From Dermanyssus gallinae (Eukaryota > Arthropoda > Arachnida > Mesostigmata > Dermanyssidae): a DNA stretch of 64,000 nucleotides. Shown one piece after another: positions 1-11,753 of this stretch. Position 1 is the first letter of the stretch; every line of letters begins with the position of its first letter. The translations under genes and the position numbers were made by a program. Where the stretch lies: assembly GCA_003439945.1 (NCBI GenBank), contig QVRM01003958.1, positions 1-64,000 on the forward strand, written 5' to 3'. Under the pieces are notes generated by a model. The model searched no databases, was not told the origin of the DNA, and saw only the letters and a list, made by a program, of their open reading frames with translations.

Positions 1-829
1 AGCGGTTTATCCCCATTTGACAGCTAGACAACTATTCATATATATATATATATATATGTTGCATTTATATGATGAGAGCCGTGTCTGTCGCCGTCGTACC
101 TTTGTTTGAAATGCATTCATTTGCGCGGGCAACCAGCGTCGGCGGCATTTCAGTTCGCGCGTTCAAACCCAACGGACACTACCGTACGATCTCAGTCGTA
201 CGACAACCACTCATCCGTCGTCATCGCAGCAATAAAGACTACACAGTCGAGCCGTCAGAGAGACGGTAGGTAACTAGTAAGGCAAAGTGCTTGTGTCTTC
301 TTCTCTTGGTATAGAATAGTACGGTAATTCGGGGCAACAGTGACATAGACGAAAGCTTACGTTTGACAAGATAGTCAACAATATATATATATATATACAT
401 AAGCGGCCCTATTTAAAGGTAACAGTATCGGCTCCCCAAGATGTCACTGCAAGATTTCCTACGAACGTCGCCAACTCTGCAATCCACTGATAAACTAAAG
501 CTTTACGCCAATATTAGTCAAGACAGAATATCTAAACGTCAGAGTAGAGACCCATCCGCGGTCTTACTGAACCAGTTTGGACCCTTGCGGAATCTCTACT
601 CACTCTAGCATCTGAGACGAACATAAGAATGAGAAACAAGACAGAGGAAGCAGCGACCCTGGTCCATTGGAGGGTATGGGTATATTGGAGGGTAACACCT
701 CAGACAGCGCATAATAAACCGATACAAGACCACAGAATTGAGCAAGAAAGATCTCAAATAGCCTGCTTTCCGTCTTGGACACGTCGCGCGGTATGCACGA
801 GCCGCGCAAGATACATCTAGTGCACGCTA

Positions 830-1015
830 ACTTTGAAGCCCGCCATCCCCACAGTTAGGGGGCATGCTGGACGCCATCATTTGCCGCATGGCTGGCACTC
901 TAATGATGGGGAGGGGTCCCATCCGCGAACCTTTCCCTGGGTATTGTCGGAGCTAAGGTTGAGGCCTTGACCCGCTGAGCCGCCCAAGAAGCTCCGGTCT
1001 ATCTAATAATAATAA
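830..1015 (+). mobile_element. Possible 3' end of a non-LTR retrotransposon
   Basis: A moderately GC-rich, non-repetitive stretch ends abruptly in (TAA)n at about 1004-1017, the tail type used by I- and R1-like elements. No coding sequence is recognisable, so the call rests on the tail and composition only. Confidence 0.25.
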
Positions 1016-2607
1016 TAGCTACCCGCCACCACCATCACCACCACGAATGATACCATAATTCATACTATTTGACGACCGGCATAGCAGCGACTAATACGAC
1101 GACAACGATGCCATCATGATTATTATTATTATTTTCTTCTTCTTCTTCATTTTCATTCTCATCATCACCACCATCATAATTGCCACGATTATCCTGTTTA
1201 TAACCGTTTGTTCCTATTTTCAAGACTACCATCGCTACTACAGAGTATATCATAAGTTGTCATCATAATAGTCAACGCAATCAATTATATATATATATAT
1301 CCGGAAGTTCGTGTTGTGTATGGATTCGAAGCTGGATAATAATAATAATGCATCGTTAACGTTGCGTGCGTGCGCACGCACAAACACATTGCCAGTCACA
1401 CAATGAATATTGGTACTTCGAATGAATGTCAACAACGACGACGACGACGACAACAACAATGACAACAAAAACGATGCTGGCAGCAGCAGCGGCGGCAGCA
1501 ACAGCAACAACAACAACAGAACCAGTAGCAGTGGGATTTAGGCCTACTTGGCGTTTATCCTGTTCTCTCTGTTAACGAACCCCCCCTCTCTCTCTCTCTA
1601 TCTATATATATATATATATATATACATTTATCTCTGGTTATATCCCTCTCTCTCCCCGTCTTCCCGTCGTGCCCTCGTGCCGTACACGGGCCGCTGGTGT
1701 TACGACTAGCGTGTGGCCAACGGAGAGAGAGGCAGCGGCCGAGGAACCGGCGATGACGAACGCTACCTCAGCGCTTCGACAACAGCCATTTATTCACTCT
1801 CCACCACTCTCTTCTACTTCAGAGCTCGTGACGACGACCCGAAGTCACAAGCTGAAGTTAACCACCACCCTCTTTCTCTCTTTCTTTTTCTCTCGCCCGT
1901 GACGATGATGATGAAGATTTTATTGATGATGGCTATTATGTTGACTATAGTCGCTGGCCACTTCGTTCGACCCCCCCCCCCCCCCCCCCGCCCCCGCTTC
2001 CACCCCACGTTCCCTCCCAAAGCGCCATTTATGGCACCATCTTCTAACAGATGCCGCCCCGTTATAGCTCGTTCGTTATAGCAGCTCGACGTTTATCTAT
2101 CGTGATTTTTTTCCACAGTTCCATTTTCAAGTGTGCCCGTCCGGCCGCCCGCCTACGAGTCAATGAAAGGACGGCAGGCAGACGGTTGATTAACGCGTCG
2201 GTCCATCAATCCGACAGAAACCCGTCGTTCGAGAGTCCTCGTCTTCATTTTTGCTTTGATTTTATTTTCTTCCTCCCCTCTGCCTGGCTCTATCTTTCAA
2301 ATGTTCTCTTTATTCCCCTTAATTCTTTCTCTCTCTCTCTTTCTCTCGTTCTATTTGCATCTTGCTCTATATCGCTTTCAGTGCTCTGACGACCTCACTA
2401 GCTAGCAACAATGACGCTCGTGATGCTTGGAGCTTTTGCTGCTGCTGCTGCAGCCGTATGTTACACAGATAATGATGTCCACTCTAATGGTAGTCCAAAC
2501 GGTAGCCTGATCCATCACGCATTCATCAACCCATCAATCCATCCATTCAGAGAGTGAGCCAATCACATGGACAACAATCATGCATACACAAAAGGTGTGG
2601 ATGTGGC

Positions 2608-2693
2608 GGCCGCACTTCATTCGCCAGTGAAGTGCGGTGACAGTAGCCGTCTCGGTCGACTTCGAGACGTGTCCAACGTCTCGAAGTCGACCG
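2608..2693. other. Two adjacent perfect hairpins
   Basis: Arms 2610-2619 and 2628-2637 pair perfectly over 10 bp around an 8-nt gap. Arms 2653-2670 and 2676-2693 pair perfectly over 18 bp around a 5-nt loop (GTCCA). The sequence is GC-rich and not a simple repeat. No family is recognised. Confidence 0.8.
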
Positions 2694-3469
2694 TTGCAGC
2701 GACGTTGCAGTCCCGATAGTGGACTTTGACCACCGTGTCACCGACCGACAAACCGACTGTTTGTTTGTTTATCTGTCTCACAGATCACAGACATTCGTAC
2801 TTTCATTGTTGTTGTTATTATTGTTATTGTTGTCGTTGTTGCCCTTCTTTTTCTTCTTCTTGTTCATGCCCCCCGTCATCGTCGTGGTCAATACGGTACC
2901 CCCACCTCGGCTACAACCCCCACCATACCATACTAGCATCTGCATCAACGCCATCATCTCTGTATCCATCATCGTCATCATCTCTTGAGATGAAGAACAA
3001 CAACAACAACAACAATAAACTTGGCCTTTGTTTTGCTAAACTAATGTTCTCGTTCTCTTGACGATGAAACGACATCCGTGGTCAGCAGTTCAACAATTGG
3101 CCGGCCAAACCCAGATCCCGCCGATGGTTGAATGGGTCTGTCACCAACGATATGGCTACCGATCGACAACCGCATGCCGCGTTGTAACACGTGCCCGCGT
3201 GCTGTATGTGTCCCGCGACTGTATCTGGCTATGGGTGTCTGTGTGAAAGTCTGAGGGATGGTTGAGCGAGGCAGGACGTGGTATTGTTGATAAGGACGAC
3301 ACAAAGTAATGTAACAATAATAAGACTATCGTGGATATCTAATGATGAGTGGGTGTTAGGACCTGGGCTAATAAAAACTGAATTATAGTTTATTACACTG
3401 TTGTTGTTAGCCTTAGCCTTAGCGTTCGCGCTAGCCTTTGCACGTCTATTTTTGTTTGCGTTTTTCGTC

Positions 3470-3502
<33 letters not shown>

Positions 3503-3949
3503 TCTTTGTATCAGTATGTCGGTCGCCTATTTGTCTATGTCTGTGTCTCTCTGCCGGTCGGAGGGTCGCCGATTTGTTTGTCCTTTGTCGGTCGACACAG
3601 ACATCGCCGTGTGTGTGTGTGAGGCTATCGTTGCTTCTCGACCTCCGATCTCTGTGGGGTAGTCAACACGTCAACGTCCGCAGCCCCGCTTGGCTTGTCG
3701 CGCTGCCGGTACTGCTGCTGCTGTCGCTGCCGCAACCGAATCCGCACACCGCTGCTCGCGTTTCGTTGATAGTTGATGATAGTTGTTGCAGCTGGCTTCC
3801 TTCCTCCGACGCGGTGGACCCCCGGACGCGTCGATGCTTCGATGGATTGATATAGACAAACGGCCAGACGGACAAACAAACTCCCGATGGGGGTGAAAGC
3901 AGATGCGGGGGTGGCCAAAACACGGCGGCGGCCAAGGATCAATGTCGGT

Positions 3950-4083
3950 CTTTACGTTGTTGCTGCTGCTGCTTGCTGTTGTTGTTGCTGCTATAATTAT
4001 TGCTGCTGCTGCTATTGTTGTTGTTGCTGCTGCTGCTATTGTTGTAGCTGCTGCTGCTGCTGCTATTGTTGTTGTTGCTGCTG
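3950..4083 (+). repeat. GCT/GTT triplet-repeat array
   Basis: Imperfect (GTT/GCT)n. Open in several frames as poly-Leu, poly-Cys or poly-Ala only because of the triplet composition. A similar block is at 4266-4340. Confidence 0.9.
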
Positions 4084-4580
4084 ACTCTTGTGCTTCTTTT
4101 ACCGTTAAAGTACTACGTGTAATAGGACCACTACGAGTACGGCTTCTTCTACTAGAATTAATGCTGTTGTTGTTGCTGTCGTAGACGTCGCCATTGACGT
4201 GACGTTACATTTGCTGCTTTAGTAGCGGTTCTCGTGGACGAGGTCATTCATTGTTGTTATTATTAAGGTCGCCCCCGGCGTCGTTGTTGCTTTTGCTGCT
4301 GTTGTTGTCGCTGTTGTTGTCGCTGCTGCTGCTGCTGTTATGCTCATTCGTAGTACGGCAGTCATCGGCCGTTGTTATAACAATATGTTCGTGATAGTTA
4401 TGATAGCAACAACAATGGCAATCATGATCATGACGCTGACGATAACAACAATAACAATCGTGAGAGTAACAGTAACAGTAACAACAACAACAACAATAAT
4501 AACAACGAGAACACCCACGAGTAAAACTACTATTAAATTTACACCGAACTAAAGCTTCTCAGCACGAACCCCTCTATAAA

Positions 4581-4781
4581 CCGGGCAAGATGGCTTAGTG
4601 GCGAAGCCTTTGTCTTGCATTCGGGAGGCCTGGGTTCGAGACCCAGACCGGCCACTCTTAAATTGGTTTGCATGCTTTCCAATTTAGACAAGGTAAATGC
4701 CGGAGTAGATTAAAAATCAGCTATGAATATGAAAAAAAATTGCACACGGGCATTAGCCTTACGGAAAAACTAAAAAAAAGA
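4581..4781 (+). mobile_element. tRNA-derived SINE, full-length copy A
   Basis: About 200 bp. The head has a pol III A-box-like TGGCTTAGTGGC and a B-box GGGTTCGAGACCC with tRNA-like spacing. The body is shared with the copies at 30915 and 29351 (TTTAGACAAGG, AATGCCGGAGT). The tail is GGGCATTAGCCTTACGGAAAA followed by an A-rich end. No clear target duplication is visible. Confidence 0.88.
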
Positions 4782-6324
4782 TGTGACTGTCCTCGGTAAG
4801 GCGGACGTGTCGGTAAGTAATTTCTTAAAGGTTTTCCAGGAGAGAGTTGAGGTGATGGGCAGGGGTGAGGCGTGGGGTTTGTTATGGAGAATTCGAGGCC
4901 TAATCAAACGAGCGCACTTGTTTGCAGTGTTAACTGGTAATGAGAAGAGATTATATTTTTGGTTTTTTTCTCGCTTCTTAGCAGAGCAATGTAACGACAG
5001 CAGCAGGGAAATGATTATTGCTCCGATTGAACAATCATCAAGAATCAAGAAGAAGAAGAAGAAGGAGGAGAAGGAGGAGAAGAAGAAGAAGAAAACAATA
5101 ATTCGCCCTGACCAAGATTCGATCGTACGCACGCATGCATTGCAACGCCTGTGCCTGCCAACGAAGTGACCACCGTTAGCCGCGGCCAAGCTGCTGCTGC
5201 TGCTGTTGCTGCTGCTGCAACCTCACCACGACAAGCACCAACAATGTTACAACTACTACTGTAAAAAATACGACTACGACTACTACTACTACTACTACTA
5301 CTACTGTTATTACCACTATGCTACTTTGATCACTATAATGAACGAATCGCACGACTTGCGATTACAACGAATCATCAACCATCGTCGTGTCGTGTCGTTT
5401 CGTATCGTATCGTAAGTAAGTAAGCACGCGAAATCAGCGGACGTACGAACGAACGAACGAACGAACCAGCGGTCGGTCGGTCGGTCGGCCGAGCGCCGTC
5501 CAGTAAGGAGACCAGCAGACCAGCAAACAAACAACCAGACAGACAGACTGATAGACAGACAGACTGATAGACAGCCAGCGGATTCGAATCATACACGGAC
5601 GAACGGACGGCGACGGCGGCGGCAGCAGCAGCAGCAGGCAGTCAAAACAATCGGAGTACTGACAGGGCAAACACGCTTATATTAGCGCCCCCATACACTC
5701 ACAGAGGGAGAGAGAGAGAGAGATAGCAGGGCAGAGCTGATACGACGAACACACATCAGTGCGTCGATCTAGAGAAAGAGAGAGAGACAGGGCGGAGGAA
5801 GAGGACAGAAAGATAGAGAGACAGAGAGCGAGCGAGGCAAACAGAACGAAGAGAAAGGGAAGAAACACGAACGCCCAACTACAACAAACAAGATTGTTTT
5901 TTTCTCCTTTTCCTCGTCGTTGTCGTCGAGAACAAGCCAAAGTGTTCGTGCAGTTACAGCTGCTGCTGCTGTTGTTGTTGTTGTCGCCGTCGTTGTCGTC
6001 TGCTGCTGCTGCTGCTGCTTTACCGTATGCTGATGATTATGATGACGATGGCAACAGTGGCGGCCACCGCTCATCATTATCATCATCATAGTAAGATGAC
6101 CTTAAGATATTGGAAATGGCCTGCCTGCCTTCCTCAGAATCTGTCGGTGGTCGGTGGGCATTCGTCGTTGCCGTTCATCGTCCATGTCGGTGGTCGGCAT
6201 GTGATTGAGTTGTATCAACGAATGCGCTGTTGCTGCTAATTGTCGTGCATGCACGCATGCACGTAAGCACCAGGCAAGCAAGCAAGCAAGCATTGGGCAT
6301 GGCTTAGCCACCTATCCAATGCGG

Positions 6325-6600
6325 ACGAGCGGCGACAACAAAAACAACAATCGCAATAGCGGCACGAGCAACAACAGTAACAACAACAACACCAGCAGCA
6401 GCAGCAGTAGCGGCAACAACAATAACACTGAAAAGAAAAGGAGCAAAAACAACGACAACGACGACAACGACAACAACAACAACAACAACGACGACGAGAA
6501 CAACAACAGCAATGACGACGACAACAACAACGACGACGAGAACAACAACAGCAATGACGACGACAACGACGACGACAACAACAACAGCAACAACAATAAG
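6325..6600 (+). repeat. AAC/ACG/AGC triplet array
   Basis: About 275 bp of interrupted (AAC)n, (GAC)n and (AGC)n, open in several frames. A 45-bp block (CAGCAATGACGACGACAAC...) is duplicated within it at about 6508-6597. The complementary-type (GTT)n array lies nearby at 6841-6957. Confidence 0.9.
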
Positions 6601-6840
6601 ACAATATCCGCTTGAAGAGTAATTGTCGACTTATTGTCTCCTCCCGCCCCCCGCGTCCCCTCCCGTTCTGCCAACAACCACTTGACTATCTATCCTATCT
6701 GTCTAACATGCCAATTTGTCCCACGACAGAGAGAGAATGCGACAAATATAAAGAGCGATAGAGAGAGAGAGAGAGATGGACGCACACAGGCTAAGCTCGG
6801 CCTGATTGGCTTTAGACGGCCTTCGTCGGCCGTCATGTTG

Positions 6841-6957
6841 TTGTGATTATTGTTGTTGTTGTCGTTGTCGTTGTTGTTGCTGTTGTTGTTGTTGTCGTCG
6901 TTGTTGTCGTTGTTGTTGCTGCTGTTGTTGTTGTTGTTGTCGTTGCTGTTGTTGTAG
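6841..6957 (+). repeat. (GTT/GTC)n triplet array
   Basis: Nearly pure GTT with GTC and GCT interruptions, of inverse strand composition to the AAC array at 6325-6600. Confidence 0.9.
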
Positions 6958-7967
6958 GAGTGCGTGGTGAAACTAGCTATCGATATCGGTGACCTTCGTC
7001 CTTGCCAGCGTCAGCCGAAACAAAAGGAAGAATAATTTAACACACTTACCACACGAACACACACACACACCCAACATATCCAAACGATCACCAACAACCG
7101 TATCAACCGCTGCCGACAAATGAAATGAAATGAACGATTGCGCTATCGAAGAGTGGGTGGTGAATAGCACGCAGAAAGTGATCGATGACGGACACATAGT
7201 TGGGCGTACGAGCAAACGCATAAATATACTACTACTACTACATAGAGCACATCAAAGTGAACTAATCAGCAAGAAAACAACGCGAAAACATTGTTTTCCC
7301 TATTAGGTGACTTACGCTAGCGCAGTCATCTAAAAACGTTATATTTTCGTCATAATATATATATATATATATATCAAAAGAACCAGATTTATTACTAAAG
7401 CTTTTGCCTTGTATTTGTCAGACCGAGAAGTTAATTATAATTATCCGCTAATTTCTGGGTAGGTCTTTATAGGTACAAATAGAGAGACATGGGCAAGTCA
7501 TAAGCGAAGACCTTGTCACCCAGATATAATTAATACCGCCAATTAACTCAAGTCGACGAGCTGCGCTATTTGTCCTCCAAGGTTAACTTCACCAGTGTTG
7601 ACGATCAATAATCGAACCAGAGCGCCGTCGTCTCACAGAGACTCTCAGCTAGAAAACCAGGCTCACCGCTCTTGCAAATGGTTACGTTATTTGCTAAACC
7701 ACCCCCCAACGCTAACCCACGCGACCACGCACACACACACACAGTTCTGCATACGTGAACGCACGATGGCTCACGTCAAAATGGGTCAAAATCCGCCTCC
7801 CGATCTTGGAAGGGTTAAGACTGAAGGTTCGTCGTCTTGGTCGAAACCGGTGGAAAACCTTGAGAAACAATCTGCGCAATATCCGTAAAAAAATCTAGAT
7901 ACAGTCGGAAAGCTAAGAAAGAGCGAGGGGGGGGGGTTAGTGGCGGAGGTGACGAGGAGAAACGTCA

Positions 7968-8216
<249 letters not shown>

Positions 8217-8430
8217 TTATCATCACAAATACGTTTCTTTTTTAATTAAAATTTACATTGAAGTACAGTGCTTATAGGTTAAGATAGCACTCACAGGCCG
8301 AACCACATAAAAAATGACAGCTTAGATGCCTAGAAGAATGCACGCAATGTACAACTACCAGTAGTTCCCAGTGAATGGCACCAGTAAACAAATACGTTGA
8401 CAACCAAACTACACAAAGTTAATTCCTGTA

Positions 8431-8433
<3 letters not shown>

Positions 8434-8477
<44 letters not shown>
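8434..8477. repeat. (AT)n array at 3' end of RLE copy 1
   Basis: Pure AT dinucleotides directly adjoining the element's 3' UTR. Confidence 0.9.
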
Positions 8478-8483
<6 letters not shown>

Positions 8484-10060
8484 TTCTTTGATTGGCATTT
8501 GTGTTATGAGCATACAATTGTGAGGTTCGAACGTATCGCCTCAGTTCAAGCTAGTGTTATTTAGCTGCTCATTCCATGGCGCATCCTATTATAGCAGCGG
8601 CATTGCCTCTACACACCGCGAGAGACAGAAGCTATCTCAGATATTCTCCCTCACGCTGGTTCCCCCGTCGTTGCTTCCATTCCTCTGGCCAGATCCCGAA
8701 TGAATTTTGCTGTCCCACTGCTGACGGGCCTTAAGGTTTCCATAGCTACCGGTACAAAATGAAGACTGTTTTCGAGAGCAGCGTATTTGCGTCCCTTTGC
8801 CTGTTCGGCATGCTTTGCTACCCGTCCGGCAGCGCGATGGCTGAGATATGAGAGAGCTATGGTGCAGGACACTATATCCCATGCTAAGCCTTTGCCGTGA
8901 GACCATAATGGTATGGTCACGCCAAAGGTCTCTGGTCGTTGTCCCGTCTGAGGCTACGTGGTTCCAGTTTTCTGGTAACCTTGCCTTCCTAAGATCTATG
9001 TTAATAACTTTAACTCTATGTGCCGTGAAATTCTTCCAGAGCTTTTTGAACAGCTTAATGGGTGTAGACCGTAAGTATTGACTTCATTTCTGCCCGCTGC
9101 CCAAGGAAATTATTCGCAATTTGGAGCTCCCATCCTGATATAGGCAGGAATGTCAACCTCCACTAAAAACATCTCGGGCGGCTCTACAAACCGCCTTTTC
9201 ACGGCACGTACACGTAATTTCACATTCAGCTTCCATCTCATGTTCGTGATTTAGCCGTTGCACGTCGTGGCTTCCCAACGATTTTGGCAGAGATCCGAAC
9301 TGGTTCAACGAAGCAGCATAACGTACTGGAGCCAGGTCTATTGCACTCGTTAAGCCACGTCCACCCTCTTTGATGGGTTAACTTGCTCTATTACATATGT
9401 CTATCGGTGCACAACGAAGCATGTAGTTTAAGCGAGGTGCTCCCAGGCTGTATCCCCATAAGCACCTTGCCACTTGTAGATGCATTTTCTTAAGCAAAGG
9501 TGTTACGCCTTCTATAAAGGCTTTTTGGTCCTGTGAGGTTTCTTTGTAGCTTTGCCAGACCAGTGGCACTAGGTTCGGAAAATGCTGTTTTATTTTCCGC
9601 CGAAGTAAATCTCTTCGGATTGTATTAAATGGATCACAAAAGTCTAGCTTAACCAATACGCGCGCAAATCCTTCTACTTCAACGTAAGCTTGGGTGGCGT
9701 AAACTGCCGTTTCCGCTCCGCCTTTAACTGCTACACCGTTTTCTTCCGTAAAGCAGTAAGATTTGCTCCGTAGAAGATCGAGAGGCAGACCGGTGGTAAT
9801 GCATCATTTCAGTGCGTCTTCCATAAGAACTCTAAGCTCTTCCAACAGTTTTGTTGAAGGTGGAACCCTTTCGTCTAGCATATCTTTTAGGTGTCGTCGA
9901 CGGAAACCATCTAGCTCTGTTCCTAAAGCTAGCGCAAAGGAATCCCACTGCATCCAATACCAGGAGATTTGACACAGGTTTGTGTTCACCCACTGTATGT
10001 TCATTCATTGTTTCTGTATTATCACTGCTAGCACTCCAAACGGAGGATGCTTGCCTTTAA
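8478..10060 (-). mobile_element. RLE-type non-LTR retrotransposon, copy 1 (5'-truncated, RT core deleted)
   Basis: Reading from 10060 down, broken frames give GFRRRHLKDML, then GVAVKGGAETAVYATQAYVE, then the RT palm motif VKLDFCDPFNTIRRDLL (about 9650). The thumb-like QVARCLWGYSLGAPRLNYMLR follows, then the RLE region HGKGLAWDIV (about 8900) and FVPVAMETL. The end is RGNAAAIIGCAME and a TGA at 8569-8571. Motif A runs straight into the segment that normally follows motif C, so the catalytic YxDD region is deleted. Stops and frameshifts are frequent. A ~90 bp 3' UTR ends at an (AT)n array. It could once have encoded reverse transcriptase plus endonuclease; it is inactive now. Confidence 0.85.
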
Positions 10061-10177
10061 GTTCCTTCTTGTGCATTTTCTTGTGCGTTGTTGAATACGT
10101 ATCTTCTGTGAGGAACATCTAAAGGTTAGTACTGTGTAAGCTTGCTATGTTACGACGGTTAGCTCACATAGAAAGCC

Positions 10178-10181
<4 letters not shown>

Positions 10182-10223
<42 letters not shown>
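10182..10223. repeat. (AT)n array at 3' end of RLE copy 2
   Basis: Pure AT array directly at the 3' boundary of copy 2. A second one lies at the 5' boundary (11400-11430). Confidence 0.9.
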
Positions 10224-10225
<2 letters not shown>

Positions 10226-11398
10226 CGGAACAGCATTTATTTAAGTGTAGCAAAATATACATTTGTGATGTAAGAACGTGTGCATAGCCCGCTGGGGCAT
10301 AACTCAAGGCACTAGGTCCAGGCTTGGGCTGGTCCACCTAGCCATGGTACCTCTCACCGAAGCGCCATTCCCCCTCTGAACATCTAATGACAGACGTTGC
10401 AGTAAATATTCGCCCGCCCTCTTGTCTCCTGTAGCGAGCGCCAATCTTTTCCCGACATCATTGAACAGTTTCGTCGTGAGCGACCCAGGCCCCCCAATGT
10501 CTCGAATGCAAGCGGTGAGAACAAGTGTGGATAACTGAATGCTTGAATATTTTCTGCACTTGGCTGCTTCCGCTAGGGCTACCGCGTGTCCAGGGCGGGC
10601 TGCGCCCGTACCGACCATTGAGGGGGCTAAAGAGTCGGTTACGGTCGCGTCCCACACCAGCATTTGGCCCCGCTCGAAGGGAGTCAGGGGGTCAGGGTCA
10701 TTCCATCAGGTCTCTTTCCATCGTCTCTGACTAAGCCAGACGGCTCCAAAATGCATGAGTAGCCTGCCGATCGAAGCCCTCTGCTAAATGCCTAAATGCC
10801 TCGTTCAACGCCGAGTGGCGTGCGATTCTGCCTGAACTCTGGAGACAGGAGAGTCCATGGTGACCTAGGGAGTCGACCTCGTCACCGCATTCTGCACCGG
10901 TGTGGGGAGACTAGCTCAACTCCTAACCTCAACCCGACTAGTATTCGTGTAGACTCATCGTCGAGCAGTGTACCCAGCTGAGGGCTCGGGAGAGCGTGTA
11001 GCCATGCACCTGCACCGGGCGACGAAACTGCCTGTAACCTCGCTTTGCTAGCGGCCGTAGTTGTTCGATCCCACAGGCCGTTCCATCGGCCGTCGTTTGC
11101 CAGTCTGACCACGCGCGCTGAAGAGAAGGAGTCTCCGGTAGAGAACCCGCAGAATGCGATGGCGTCATCGTGAGTCTGTTCAAGCGTGGCCGTGGAAGTT
11201 TGCAATCGCCCGGGATGTCCAGGATAGACTCGACACCACTAGTCGCCGAATGTAAAGAGGCGATGTGTGCTGCGACTGAAAGAGAAACAGCTTCAGGCAG
11301 GCCCTAGTCCGCCTCTGGCAACCGGTAAGAAGGCCTGAACTAGGGAATCGTCTCGCAGCCGCAGGTTGAGTATAGATTCCAACGCAAAGCCCATCTTC
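10224..11398 (-). mobile_element. RLE-type non-LTR retrotransposon, copy 2 (3' part only)
   Basis: Reading from 11398 down: AEAVSLSVAAHIASLHSA, then RARLQAVSSPGAGAWLHALP and LVGLRLGVELVSPHRC, which opens the zinc-knuckle region. PDGMTLTP follows, then after a frameshift MLVWDATVTDSLAPS (the RPD...WD endonuclease core). EYLLQRLSLDVQRGNGAS comes near the stop at 10304-10306. These blocks are collinear with copies 1, 3 and 4. The whole RT domain is missing. (AT)n arrays lie on both sides (10182-10223 and 11400-11430). Confidence 0.85.
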
Positions 11399-11401
11399 GA
11401 G

Positions 11402-11434
<33 letters not shown>

Positions 11435-11710
11435 AGACGTCAACAAATAGACGTAACGAACGTGTATCTAGCCCGATCTCTACGGCGGGTGGACTCACAT
11501 TCGCGCACACACTGCTGCTTACTCCGCCTAATGCCCTGTCAACCAGTGGGCCCCCCCCGACGGCCATATGAGACAACAAGCTGAGACGAACGAACGAACG
11601 AACGAACTCACGTAAAGGCACCATCGACGACGTGTCGTTCGTTATTCAAACGGATCGCATATGACGTCGATAGTGTTGGCCCCCCGCACATCGGGTGGTA
11701 CATAGATAGA

Positions 11711-11753
11711 GTAGTATGCTGCTCGTGTCGAGCCAACACGAGCAGCATATTAC
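11711..11753. other. 18-bp hairpin
   Basis: Arms 11711-11728 and 11736-11753 pair over 18 bp with one G-T pair around a 7-nt loop. Non-repetitive sequence; no element recognised. Confidence 0.75.

Noticed and set aside
4581..4660. Possible functional tRNA gene
   Set aside because: The A- and B-boxes are good, but the acceptor and anticodon stems do not pair properly and the unit continues into the SINE body and A-rich tail.
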